The notes below the pieces were generated by a model. It did no database searches. It was not told the DNA's origin and worked only from the letters and a program-made list of their open reading frames with translations. A stretch of 64,000 bases of DNA from assembly GCA_966250335.1 (NCBI GenBank), contig CBINGZ010000019.1, forward strand, positions 25,252 to 89,251. The letters run 5' to 3'. Below are positions 55,030 through 63,908 of this stretch, piece after piece. Numbering within the stretch: the stretch's first letter is position 1; each line of letters starts with the position of its first letter. Source of the stretch: OLB7 sp966250335 (GTDB lineage Bacteria > Bacteroidota > Ignavibacteria > OLB7). The position numbers were made by a program, and so were the translations under genes.

Positions 55030-55764
55030 ATGAATCCGACTCCCTATACCGTCATGCTCCCGAATTTCGAGGGGCCGCTCGATCTCCTTCTCTTCTTCAT
55101 CAAGCGTGACGAGCTCGACATCTACGATATCCCGATCGCCCGGATCACCGAGGAGTTCCTGGTCTACACCCAGGCGCTTCAGATGCTCGATCTGGAGCAG
55201 GCCGGCGAGTTCATCGTGATGGCCGCCACCCTGATGCAGATCAAGGCGAAGATGCTCCTCCCGAAGCCGGAACGGGGCCCGAACGAGGAGGAGGACGAGG
55301 AGGATCCTCGCGCCGAGCTCGTCCGTCGGCTGCTGGAATACAAGCAGTACAAGGAGGTCGCGGAAAAGCTCAGGGTCAGGGAGGAGGAACAGCGGAACGT
55401 CTACTACCGCCAGATCTTCACGGCCGACGAACGTGTCGTCCCGGAGGAGACCCCGGAGGACGCGCTCAGAAACGTCACCCTCTACGATCTTCTTTCGGCC
55501 TTCAAGAAGGCGGTCGATCGGGCCAAGAAGAAGAAGAATACCCATATCGTCGAGAAGATCGCCTACACCGTCGAGGAACAGACGGAGTACATTCTCGGCA
55601 TCTTCGGCCACAGGTCGCAGGTCACCTTCTTCGAGCTGATCGACAGGATGGATCGGATCGGCGTCATCGTGACGATGCTGGCGCTTCTGGAACTGATCAA
55701 GAACAAGTTCCTCGCGTTTCATCAGGATGACAACTTCGAGGATATCCTGCTCTATAAACTTTAA
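55030..55764 (+). CDS. scpA: Segregation and condensation protein ScpA
   Basis: The 244-residue protein is a typical kleisin. The N-terminal domain has NFEGPLDLLLFFIKRDELDIYDIPIARITEEFL, split here as FEGPLDLLLFFIKRDELDIY and IPIARITEEFL, followed by EFIVMAATLMQIKAKMLLP. The C-terminal winged-helix part has VTFFELIDRMDRIGVIVTML and LLELIKNKF. With ScpB and SMC it forms the bacterial condensin that helps chromosome segregation. scpB follows 106 nt later. No SMC gene is in the window. Confidence 0.97.
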   Translation: MNPTPYTVMLPNFEGPLDLLLFFIKRDELDIYDIPIARITEEFLVYTQALQMLDLEQAGEFIVMAATLMQIKAKMLLPKPERGPNEEEDEEDPRAELVRRLLEYKQYKEVAEKLRVREEEQRNVYYRQIFTADERVVPEETPEDALRNVTLYDLLSAFKKAVDRAKKKKNTHIVEKIAYTVEEQTEYILGIFGHRSQVTFFELIDRMDRIGVIVTMLALLELIKNKFLAFHQDDNFEDILLYKL

Positions 55765-55870
55765 GTCCGGCCCCTGAACGGCGACCCGCCGGACGGCCCC
55801 GCGAGGACCGATCGGTGACGTCATACCCTATCACATTCCGATACGGCAATACAGCTTCGCATACCGATAC

Positions 55871-57226
55871 ATGGCTAGAACTTCGATACCGACCGATCCC
55901 GATTCACTGAAGCCGATCATCGAGGCGATGATCTTCGCCAGCGAGGAGCCCCTTTCCCCAAGGACGCTCCTCCGGCTGCTGGTGGGGGAAGCCGATGAGG
56001 CTGAACTTCAGCCGGAAACTCCTCCCCTGGTCGCCATGATGGAGACGGAGGGGACGGCCGCTCCTGCCGTGGAGCAGACCGCCGCCGGAGAGAGCGGCAC
56101 GGAATCGGGAGAGACGGCCATATCGGGTACGGATGAATCTGAAGCCGTCGTATCGGAAGATGCCGCGATATCGGGAGCCAAAGAGTCTGAAGCCGTCATA
56201 TCGAAAACGGATGCATCTCTCGAAAACAGGACCGACTCGAACCGGCCCGAGACGCCGGCCCCCGACGACGCAGGCTCCGACGAGGGCCTCACTTCGGACG
56301 TCATCGACGCGACCGTGAACGAGGGGAAGGTGGAAACGACCGGGTCGATCGTGGAAGAGGGAGGCGCCGGGAGCGAACCGGAACCGGCCGCCGCGACCGG
56401 CACGAACGAGATTCAGGGAGAAGCGGGTGAACTCGCCGCCGCGTTCGAGCGCGCCGAGTCGTGGTCTTCCGGGAAGCGCGGCGCGTCGGCGGGAGAAACT
56501 CTCAATCAACGATATATCCGTCGTCTTATCGAGGAGCTCAACCTGGAGTACGACGAGACCCGTCGCGCCTTCAGGATCGTGGAGGTGGCCGGAGGCTTCC
56601 AGTTCGCCACCATCCGCGACTACGGCGAGTGGGTGGCGCTTCTCTCCAAGGAGAAGCTGCGGAGAAGGCTCTCACCGGCCGCGCTGGAGACCCTTGCCAT
56701 CATCGCCTATCGCCAGCCGGTCTCCAAGCCGGAGATCGAATCGATCCGAGGGGTAAACTGCGATCAGGTGCTTCTGTCGCTGCTGGAAAAGAATCTCGTC
56801 TCCATCACGGGCCGTTCGGAAGGGGTGGGCCGTCCGCTTCTCTACGGCACCACCGACGACTTCCTCCGCGCCTTCGGACTCAACACCGTCACCGATCTGC
56901 CGAAACTACGCGAGATCGAGGAGCTGATGGAGGAGGACGCCTTCACCGCCGAGCGGACCGAGGTGATCACCGTTGAGGAGGGAACCGACGTGGCGGAGAT
57001 CGAGGCGCGCGTCGGCGCCGCCGGCCATATCGACGAGGAAGCGCAGGAAGGGCTGCCGATAGAACCGAGAACAATGTTCGATCCCGATGCGGTCGAATCG
57101 CCCGAGAGCCGGGCAGAGGAGACGACCGATGAGAGCGAGGGAGAGGGAACCGTGATCGAGGAAGTGATCGAGGAGAGGGAAGTCTCCGAGACGGCCCCCT
57201 CGGAGTCCGACCGGGAGAACGGTTGA
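55871..57226 (+). CDS. scpB: ScpB with a large acidic insertion
   Basis: The 451-residue protein is more than twice the normal ScpB length (about 190-200). The first winged helix starts normally (LKPIIEAMIFASEEPLSPRT, about 13-32), then about 165 residues of acidic, Ser/Thr/Gly/Glu-rich low-complexity sequence intervene (about 44-208, including two ESEAV[VI]S copies). The domain resumes at NQRYIRRLIEELNLEYDETR (212-231) and continues with RIVEVAGGFQFATI and the second domain LSPAALETLAIIAYRQPVSK. The last ~110 residues are another acidic tail. ScpB dimers bind ScpA in condensin. The insertion sits in a loop of the first domain and probably stays disordered. Confidence 0.93.
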   Translation: MARTSIPTDPDSLKPIIEAMIFASEEPLSPRTLLRLLVGEADEAELQPETPPLVAMMETEGTAAPAVEQTAAGESGTESGETAISGTDESEAVVSEDAAISGAKESEAVISKTDASLENRTDSNRPETPAPDDAGSDEGLTSDVIDATVNEGKVETTGSIVEEGGAGSEPEPAAATGTNEIQGEAGELAAAFERAESWSSGKRGASAGETLNQRYIRRLIEELNLEYDETRRAFRIVEVAGGFQFATIRDYGEWVALLSKEKLRRRLSPAALETLAIIAYRQPVSKPEIESIRGVNCDQVLLSLLEKNLVSITGRSEGVGRPLLYGTTDDFLRAFGLNTVTDLPKLREIEELMEEDAFTAERTEVITVEEGTDVAEIEARVGAAGHIDEEAQEGLPIEPRTMFDPDAVESPESRAEETTDESEGEGTVIEEVIEEREVSETAPSESDRENG

Positions 57227-57329
57227 GAATATATCGAAGCGGGATCTGACTGCTTCCCCTCGCTTCAACCGGACGCGATACGCAATACGACACGATAATC
57301 CTACAAGCGACATGACTCATATCGGAACC

Positions 57330-57938
57330 ATGACATTCACGAAGCGGATTTCCGCAACGCTCCTTCTTCTTGCCGTTCTCCTCCTTCCCGGCTGCGGCGG
57401 CGAGGATGACCTCCGCAAGAATCAGCTCATCGAGCACGGCTATTCGGAGGAACAGGCGGCAGAGCTGAGCAAACTGAAGCTGACCGACGAGGAGATCGCC
57501 TCTCTTGGGGAGGCGCGCAAGGGAGGGGTCGATCAGGCCGCGGCGGTCGGGATGGTCAAGAGCATGCACGACCGGAACCAGAAGTTCGATCTCGGCGCCG
57601 AGCTTCCGTTCCTCGTGGGGCAGGGGATGGCTCCCACGGCACTCTCCGAGCTGGTGGAGATAGAGGCGGTTCCGAGATGGACCGACGATATCCGCGCCAT
57701 GAAGAACGCCGGCCTCAGCGACGTGACGATCGTGGAGATCGCCAAGATCAGGTTCGGTGAGAAGAAGGAGACCCTCTCCGGCGGCGAGTACGCGCGGTTG
57801 AAGGAGGTGGGGATGTCCGATTCCGGTATCCTCGCGTTCGTCCGCGGCGGAGGAACCTACGAGCAGCTCCAGACGATCTCCCTTGCGATGCGTCTTGGAA
57901 AGAGCGAGCAGGAGGCATTGAAGGAAGCGGGGATGTAG
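57330..57938 (+). CDS. Lipoprotein of unknown function
   Basis: The 202-residue product has the lipobox LLLPGC (Cys19). The mature part is helical and charged, with short repeated units (LSKLKLTDEEIASLGEARKG, MKNAGLSDVTIVEIAKIRFG, LKEVGMSDSGILAFVRGGG), each with a G-[LM]-[ST]-[DE] turn before a helix. These look like degenerate SHOCT/EF-like helical repeats rather than a known family. ATG 57330 (MTFTKRI) is preferred; an in-frame ATG at 57312 lies six codons earlier. It converges with the next gene 13 nt away. Confidence 0.8.
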   Translation: MTFTKRISATLLLLAVLLLPGCGGEDDLRKNQLIEHGYSEEQAAELSKLKLTDEEIASLGEARKGGVDQAAAVGMVKSMHDRNQKFDLGAELPFLVGQGMAPTALSELVEIEAVPRWTDDIRAMKNAGLSDVTIVEIAKIRFGEKKETLSGGEYARLKEVGMSDSGILAFVRGGGTYEQLQTISLAMRLGKSEQEALKEAGM

Positions 57939-57951
57939 AGAGGGATCGCCG

Positions 57952-58401
57952 TCACGATTTCCGTTCGAAGATCACGAGATGAGTGCGCGCGTCGATCCGG
58001 AGCGTAACGCACAGATCCCATTGCTCCGGCGCGGCGTCCGGTTCGTTCTGCAGGACCTTCATATCGAAGTATCCTCGCTCGTCGGGAGGAACGGCAAGCG
58101 CGCGCTGGAGTCCCTTCACCTTCCCCTTGTAGAGCATCAGGACAAGGATCTGATCCTTCCACGATTCCGGGTTCACGGCGACGAATTTCTGCCGGGAGGG
58201 GGGATGGGTGCCGCCGAGCGGGACATGGAACGCGAGGTAGGGAAGCCCGTCCAGATCGAGTCCCGGCAGGTACCAGCCGCGCCGCATCAGCGCGTCGAGC
58301 CGCGCGACATCCTCCTCGCTCCGTACCGATACCGCATGCCACTTCCCTGTGAGATCTGGAACGAGTCCGGTGTTAATAAGACCGAGATTCCGCTTCTTCA
58401 T
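57952..58401 (-). CDS. Conserved-looking cytoplasmic protein, unknown function
   Basis: The 149-residue protein has no signal or membrane segment. Visible features are GKWHAVSVRSEEDVARLDAL, a GWYLPGLDLDGLPYLAFHVPL segment, then ESWKDQILVLMLYKGKVKGL and a final LCVTLRIDARTHLVIFERK strand pair. I recognise no family. The start ATG 58401 is chosen over the in-frame ATG at 58473, which would overlap the divergent glycosyltransferase gene. Codon use looks genuine and it lies between convergent and divergent neighbours with tight spacing. Confidence 0.7.
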   Translation of the reverse strand: MKKRNLGLINTGLVPDLTGKWHAVSVRSEEDVARLDALMRRGWYLPGLDLDGLPYLAFHVPLGGTHPPSRQKFVAVNPESWKDQILVLMLYKGKVKGLQRALAVPPDERGYFDMKVLQNEPDAAPEQWDLCVTLRIDARTHLVIFERKS

Positions 58402-58440
58402 GCCCGGACTCCTGTCTATCGTTGAACGATCCTTCTCTCC

Positions 58441-59703
58441 ATGATGCTCCCGACCATGAACCTCCCCGATCATATCGGCTCGGACCCGGGCCTTCTGAGC
58501 CGCGTGCCGGAAAACCGCCGTCGGCTCCTGAACTTACTATCATTGATCGGACTGATCGCGTTCTGGGCGCATCTGTCGTATGTGATCGTGACGAACGACG
58601 GGGTGCAGTGGGACTTCAGAACCTACTACCACGCGGCCCGGCTCCACTCCGAAGGACGTGACTTCTACGACGCCGGGCTTCTGCTGAAGGAGAGCGGCGC
58701 CACCGTGCCGATGCCGTACGTCTATCCGTACTACACCATCCATCTCTTCCGCCCCTTTCTTGCCGTCGACCTGCCGACCGCGAAGCTGATCTATTTCGCG
58801 TTGAAGCTTGCCGGCATACTGCTGCTGTTCCATCTCTGGCGGGACTATCTGCCCCGCGGGTTTATCTTCCCCGCGCTCCTCTTCTGCTGTATCGCGTTTC
58901 GATCGGCATTGCGTGCGGACATGGTCTACGGAAACATATCGGTCTTCGAGCAGATTCTTCTCTGGGGCGGCGTCTATTATTTCGTGCGGGGGAGATCCCG
59001 ACCGTTCTATGCGCTGGCCGCCTTCACAGGGCTTTTCAAGCTGAACACCGTGGCGCTGCTGGCGATCGCCCCCTTCAGGAAGGATCGCAATGAGTTCCTG
59101 TGGGCGCTGGGCTGCGCGCTCCTCTTCGCGGCGGTGCTTGGCGGGACATACGCTCTGCATCCGGAGATGTACGAGAAGTTCTTCCACAACCTCACCATGC
59201 TCTCCGACCGGGGGGAGCACAACCCGTCGTCGCTGGCCGTCGCCGGCGATCTGGCCGCACGCATTCGAGGGTGGACGGGGCTCGGGGTCGCGGGACTCGA
59301 GTGGATGATCTACGGCCTCTTCGCTGCGCTCCTCTGCGGGTGGACGTATATGAAGCTGAAGGGGAAGGAGATCTGGAAGGATCGGATTGCGATGATTGTC
59401 GTCTCGTTCTATCTTTATGCTCTTTTAATGCCCCGCTTCAAGGATTACTCCTACATTCTCCTCGTCGTTCCGGCGATCGTGACGCTCATGTCGGTGATCC
59501 CCACGCTGCGGCTCATGGTCGTGGCGCTGATCCCGCTCTGTGTCCCGGTGTTTCCGTATCAGCCGCTGGTCGTCGCTCTGGTGCTGCATATTCTCTACGT
59601 CCTCCGGCTTTCCGACGGCATATCGTGGGGGAAGCCTGCGGACTCGTCGAATCGCGGGATCGTGACGGGAAAAGAGCGACCGGCATCCCCTGCTTCCCCA
59701 TGA
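58441..59703 (+). CDS. GT87-like (DUF2029) membrane glycosyltransferase
   Basis: The 420-residue protein has about ten hydrophobic segments. The first loop has the Asp-rich motif WDFRTYYHAARLHSEGRDFYD, typical of GT87 mannosyltransferases (GT-C fold, polyprenyl-phosphate-sugar donors), followed by PYVYPYYTIHLFRPF. The next segments include YGNISVFEQILLWGGVYYFV and FTGLFKLNTVALLAIAPF. Predicted to transfer sugars from a lipid carrier at the outer face of the inner membrane. In-frame ATGs at 58441, 58444 and 58456 are all possible. It overlaps the chromate transporter gene by 4 nt, so the two form a unit. Confidence 0.85.
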   Translation: MMLPTMNLPDHIGSDPGLLSRVPENRRRLLNLLSLIGLIAFWAHLSYVIVTNDGVQWDFRTYYHAARLHSEGRDFYDAGLLLKESGATVPMPYVYPYYTIHLFRPFLAVDLPTAKLIYFALKLAGILLLFHLWRDYLPRGFIFPALLFCCIAFRSALRADMVYGNISVFEQILLWGGVYYFVRGRSRPFYALAAFTGLFKLNTVALLAIAPFRKDRNEFLWALGCALLFAAVLGGTYALHPEMYEKFFHNLTMLSDRGEHNPSSLAVAGDLAARIRGWTGLGVAGLEWMIYGLFAALLCGWTYMKLKGKEIWKDRIAMIVVSFYLYALLMPRFKDYSYILLVVPAIVTLMSVIPTLRLMVVALIPLCVPVFPYQPLVVALVLHILYVLRLSDGISWGKPADSSNRGIVTGKERPASPASP

Positions 59704-60890
59704 TGAAACCGACCGATCGCGAGATTGCCGCGATATTCCTCCGACTGGGCGCCACGGCGTTCGGCGGACCGGCCGCCCATATCGCCATGATGCGCCGTGA
59801 GTTCGTGGAGCGCCGCGGCTGGATATCCCCCTCCGCCTTCGCCGACATGCTGGCGATCGTCAACCTGATTCCCGGTCCCAACTCCACGGAACTGGCGATC
59901 CATATCGGGGCCGAGCTGGGAGGCCGGCGCGGTCTCTGGATCGCCGGGACATGCTTCATCTTTCCCGCCTTCACGCTCGTCATCCTTCTTGCCGCGCTCT
60001 ACGACGCCTATGGATCGCTCCCCGATGCGACGGCGATCATGGCCGGCGTCAAGCCGGTGGTGCTGGGGATCATCGCCCACGCCCTCTGGAAGCTCGCGGC
60101 GGCGATCGCGCGTCCGTGGTTATCGGTTCCTCTTGCGCTGGCAGTGTTCGGGCTGGGGCTGCTCGGGGTGGATGAGCTGATACTCCTCTTCGGATGCGGC
60201 GCGCTCGGGGCCCTGCTGGCGTGGCGAAAAGGGAGAGGCGGATCGGAACGGAAGGATGGATCGAATGGCGGGACTGCCGGAAACAGCAGCGCTGCCGGCA
60301 GCAACCGACCGCCGATCAGAACCATCGGAATCTTCGGATGGACCATGAGCGGACTCTTCGGGGCGCCGACGCTCGGGTCGATCTTCCTCTATTTCCTCTA
60401 TGTGGGAAGCGTTCTCTACGGCAGCGGGTACGTGCTGGTGGCGTTCCTGCGGGACGATCTGGTGGGACGTCTCGGCTGGCTCACGGAGCGGCAGCTTCTC
60501 GATGCGGTGTCGATAGGGCAGGTCACGCCGGGGCCGGTCTTCACCACGGCGACCTTCGTCGGCTATCTGCTCGGCGGGTTTCCCGGCGGAACCGCGGCAA
60601 CGCTCGGGATCTTCCTCCCTTCCTTCCTCTTCATCCTGGTTGCGCGCGGCTGGATCGCCCGGTTCCGTTCACGTCCGGCGATGTCCGGCTTCCTTGACGG
60701 CGTCAATGCAGCCGCGATCGCGCTGATCGGGGTTGCCCTGGTCGCGCTTGGCGACGGCGTGCTCACCGGACTGCTTCCGATCGTGCTGGCGATCGTCTCG
60801 CTTGCCCTGCTGATCCGGACGAAGCTCAATCCCGTCTGGCTGATTGCGCTCGGAGGGGTGGTGGGGTGGCTGATGAGTATGGGCCTATAG
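59700..60890 (+). CDS. chrA: Chromate transporter (ChrA/CHR family)
   Basis: The 396-residue protein is a full two-domain CHR transporter with about ten hydrophobic segments. The N-terminal half has FGGPAAHIAMMRREFVERRGW and NLIPGPNSTELAIHIG; the C-terminal half repeats the plan with VGRLGWLTERQLLDAVSIGQ, followed by VTPGPVFTTATFVGYLLGG. The halves are joined by a charged linker (RGGSERKDGSNGGTAGNSSA, about 181-200). It exports chromate, or sulfate-like anions, from the cytoplasm. The ATG overlaps the preceding TGA (ATGA). Confidence 0.94.
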   Translation: MMKPTDREIAAIFLRLGATAFGGPAAHIAMMRREFVERRGWISPSAFADMLAIVNLIPGPNSTELAIHIGAELGGRRGLWIAGTCFIFPAFTLVILLAALYDAYGSLPDATAIMAGVKPVVLGIIAHALWKLAAAIARPWLSVPLALAVFGLGLLGVDELILLFGCGALGALLAWRKGRGGSERKDGSNGGTAGNSSAAGSNRPPIRTIGIFGWTMSGLFGAPTLGSIFLYFLYVGSVLYGSGYVLVAFLRDDLVGRLGWLTERQLLDAVSIGQVTPGPVFTTATFVGYLLGGFPGGTAATLGIFLPSFLFILVARGWIARFRSRPAMSGFLDGVNAAAIALIGVALVALGDGVLTGLLPIVLAIVSLALLIRTKLNPVWLIALGGVVGWLMSMGL

Positions 60891-60952
60891 ATCGACCCGG
60901 CCCGGTCGGCACAGGCCGTCGGGAGCGCCGCCGGAATGGTCTTCTGCGCCGC

Positions 60953-61213
60953 TCACGGCATGTACTGCAACGGGTAGGCCTGCGAGAACTCCCCGATGGC
61001 GATCCAGAGCGCATAGATACCGGCGTCCAGCTCCTCGGTAAGATTCTCGGAGTTGAATTCCACCGAATGCACCCCCGGCTGGCAGACGCCGTGGAAGATC
61101 GTATGGAGGGTCCGGCCGCCCAGATCGCGCAGTTCAACGGTACACTCACTCGCGGCGCCCTCAACGGAGAAGGGGATCGTAAGAGTCATAGCTGTAAGAG
61201 TTGATATAGTCAT
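60953..61213 (-). CDS. Stand-alone FlgD/T9SS-sorting-like mini protein
   Basis: The protein (86 residues from ATG 61213, or 78 from ATG 61189) is almost entirely a sorting-domain-like fold. It shows LTIPFSVEGAASECTVEL, RDLGGRTLHTIFHGVCQPGV, and LDAGIYALWIAIGEFSQAYP, strand-for-strand like the C-terminal domains of the T9SS cargo proteins here. No cargo portion, signal peptide or cleavage site is obvious. It may be the orphaned end of a lost gene or a small true protein. Plus-strand T9SS protein genes lie nearby. Confidence 0.55.
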   Translation of the reverse strand: MTISTLTAMTLTIPFSVEGAASECTVELRDLGGRTLHTIFHGVCQPGVHSVEFNSENLTEELDAGIYALWIAIGEFSQAYPLQYMP

Positions 61214-61320
61214 GGTGAGGCAAAGATAGAGGATGGGAGGGATATGGGGATATTTCACATTGTTGTTGACGAATTGATGATCCGCGATCACCATATCTGA
61301 GTCAGTTCATTACATTTCTC

Positions 61321-61352
61321 TTGACATCATGGGGGCAACGACTGTACTTTCG
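61321..61352 (+). promoter_or_regulatory. Promoter TTG-N21-TACTTTCG
   Basis: TTGAC at 61321 and TACTTTCG at 61345-61352 fit the window's promoter pattern (21-nt spacer). The next clear gene starts at 61611-61692, leaving a 5' leader of 260-330 nt with no structure I can name. Confidence 0.55.
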
Positions 61353-61688
61353 CACCGTCAATGACGGCATATCGTGTATTGCTTGCCTTCATAGAGTAAT
61401 AACTGACACTCCGTTTCGGCAATAATCAAAAGCCGAACTCATCGCTGGCCTCTAGTCTCAGACAGTTGTTTCGGAAATGTACAGGTTTGTCCTGTGATGC
61501 CTGGGGTTTATCTCACATGAGTACCTGGATTGTGGTATTCAGTTCCATAGTGATCCCCGGAAGCGTCTGCTACCTCTCCTCTTGTCTACATATTCTGTCG
61601 GTATCAATTCATGGGAGTTCTCATGGGTGGTCGTCCTATATTCAAAGAATCTATTGGATTTTTTCAAGGCCTGCAGAAACAGGTTCGT

Positions 61689-63908
61689 ATGATGGTCCAA
61701 CTGCGCCTGATAGTTATCGTAGGTGCGCTATGCTGCCTCACGGGTCAAGCTTCCGGTAACACCGACACGCTTCGAAACTACAATCCCTCGACGGGGTTTA
61801 TATACTTCAACGATGCATCTGTCACGATGCAGGCGGCACGGTTCGACCTGAGGTCGCCGGCCTATGTCAACCGGATCGTTCTCTGCTTCGGCGGACCTTC
61901 GGATTCAGGTAGTGCCGTTGTTCATTTGTACGGCAACGAGGGGGGGGGCGCTGCGCCTATCACAGAGACCGACCTGGTCGCACCGTTGATGGTCCGTAAA
62001 AGTCGCTCAGGGTTCGAACGAGTTGTTATCGATCTCCCTGAACCGGTATATGTTGACGGGAATCAGTTCTTTGTCGCCGTTGAAAGGGTGAACAGCGGAA
62101 TGCTGTTGCTCTCCGATCGGGTTCCCAGGGGTATAGCATGTGAATCACCGCAAGCCATCTTCAGTAGCCAGCTCCTCAGGGTGCATGATGGGAGTTGGAA
62201 ATGGGAACAGCGCGGCTTTGCCGTTGAAGTGGAAGTTGAATACAATCCCCCGGGAGATGATCCCTATTTCCAGGATATGACTGCTGAGTCGGGGATAAAG
62301 GACTCTTTGCCTGAGGTGAAGAGCCTCAACTGTGCCGACTTCGATCGTGACGGGTATCTCGATATCCTCGCGGGAGGACGGCTGTATCGAAACAGGGCAA
62401 ATTTCCGTTTCGACGATGTGACGGATGTCGGCAACCTCTCTACAGGTTCTCCGGTTAGTGCTTTTATTGATGCTGATGGGGATAGCTATTGCGATATCCT
62501 ATCATTCGGGACCACAGATTCCAGCCGGGGGCGGATTACGTTGTTCACCAACAACGGGGCAGGGCGTTTCGAACGCTCTGAGATAGAGGACATTGATAGT
62601 ACCCTTCCGGTCTCCTTCAGTATTGCCGACCCGGATGGTGATGGCGACCTGGATCTCTTCCTCACTGAGAAGTCGGCGAAATCGTCGACAGGCCGTCTTT
62701 ATGTGAATGATGGGCAGGGAAACTTCCAGGTTGGATCAGAACTTGAGTTGCCTCTAATCGCCGCCGGCTCGCAATGGTTCAAGCGCGCGGATGACGGGAA
62801 TCTTGACCTCTATGTAACTGGAGAAGACCGTAACGATGCTGTCGTTTCCACCGTCGGGCCGGGCTCCCTGCGGTTGCGCGAGGTTCCAGCGCTTCCCGGA
62901 TCGATACAAAGCCGTCCTCGACAGGGAGGGCATCTCGTCGACTTCAATGATGATGGTGTGATCGATATCCTGCAACCCGTTGTTGAAGTGCCGCATCCGG
63001 GAGTATCGGTCGGAAGACATGTTCGCTCGATCGACAAGGGTGGAGATGATTCGGGTTCTGCGCAGCCGACTGGGTTCAGATATCAAGATTTTGCCTCGGG
63101 AGGGGCATGGGGCGATATTAACAACGACGGATTGCTCGATGTCGTTGTAACTACCGAATGTTCATGTATCAATGCAGAGATCTATACACAGCTGACCGAT
63201 CGTTCGTTTGAACGGAAGACGGTAGAGTGCGGGTTCCAACGTATACCTGCCGGCAGCGATGCAATATGGGCAGACCTGGATAATGATGGCAAGGTTGATA
63301 TGATAACCGCCATCGGCGACAGGGTAGCTCTCTTCAGGAATCGGACTCCGGATGGCGGCAGCAACAGCCTGCAGCTGGATTTCAACGAACGGGAAGGAAT
63401 CGGAGCTGATGTTGTCGTTCATGCCGGTGAAGCACAATACCACCGTAGCGTCATTTCGGGCCGTGCAAATCTTGTCCAGGATCCACTCAGACTGCACTTC
63501 GGATTGGGCAATCGTTCGGCGATTGATTCCGTGGTCGTTACCTGGCCTTCAGGCACCCGGGAAAACTATAAGGGGCTGGAGGTCAATACGATTTACAGAT
63601 TGGAGCCTGGGACGTCCGGAAACATTTCAGATGCCGAGCTTCAGGCCAGAGTGCTCCCTAACCCCTTCTCAAAGGAAACCTCGATCGAGTATCAACTCGA
63701 GGCAACGTATCAGGTACGGATCGGAATCTATACGATTACCGGTGATATCGTAAGAATTCTCATCGACGAGGAACAGTCATCCGGAGGGCATAGAGTCGGC
63801 TGGGATGGATCGGATGCTGATGGCCGGCGTGTGGCCCAGGGGGCATACATCTATCGGATTGAATACGGAGATTCCGTAGCGGATGGAATCGTGAATTTGA
63901 CAGAGTAA
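61689..63908 (+). CDS. Secreted FG-GAP/ASPIC repeat protein with T9SS sorting domain
   Basis: The 739-residue protein has a signal peptide (about 1-25, IVIVGALCCLTGQASG). Residues about 200-560 contain FG-GAP/VCBS repeats with Asp-rich calcium-loop motifs (DFDRDGYLDILAGGR, DADGDSYCDILSFG, DPDGDGDLDLFLTE, DINNDGLLDVVVTT, DLDNDGKVDMITAI). An ASPIC/UnbV-like part with LHFGLGNRSAIDSVVVTWPSG follows, seen as LHFGLGNRSAIDS and VVVTWPSGT. The final ~85 residues (VLPNPFSKET, IYTITGDIVRIL, AQGAYIYRIEYG) are a T9SS type A sorting domain. FG-GAP domains are integrin-like beta-propellers that bind Ca2+. In-frame ATG 61611 would add a long basic N-terminus; ATG 61689/61692 is preferred. Confidence 0.9.
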   Translation: MMVQLRLIVIVGALCCLTGQASGNTDTLRNYNPSTGFIYFNDASVTMQAARFDLRSPAYVNRIVLCFGGPSDSGSAVVHLYGNEGGGAAPITETDLVAPLMVRKSRSGFERVVIDLPEPVYVDGNQFFVAVERVNSGMLLLSDRVPRGIACESPQAIFSSQLLRVHDGSWKWEQRGFAVEVEVEYNPPGDDPYFQDMTAESGIKDSLPEVKSLNCADFDRDGYLDILAGGRLYRNRANFRFDDVTDVGNLSTGSPVSAFIDADGDSYCDILSFGTTDSSRGRITLFTNNGAGRFERSEIEDIDSTLPVSFSIADPDGDGDLDLFLTEKSAKSSTGRLYVNDGQGNFQVGSELELPLIAAGSQWFKRADDGNLDLYVTGEDRNDAVVSTVGPGSLRLREVPALPGSIQSRPRQGGHLVDFNDDGVIDILQPVVEVPHPGVSVGRHVRSIDKGGDDSGSAQPTGFRYQDFASGGAWGDINNDGLLDVVVTTECSCINAEIYTQLTDRSFERKTVECGFQRIPAGSDAIWADLDNDGKVDMITAIGDRVALFRNRTPDGGSNSLQLDFNEREGIGADVVVHAGEAQYHRSVISGRANLVQDPLRLHFGLGNRSAIDSVVVTWPSGTRENYKGLEVNTIYRLEPGTSGNISDAELQARVLPNPFSKETSIEYQLEATYQVRIGIYTITGDIVRILIDEEQSSGGHRVGWDGSDADGRRVAQGAYIYRIEYGDSVADGIVNLTE

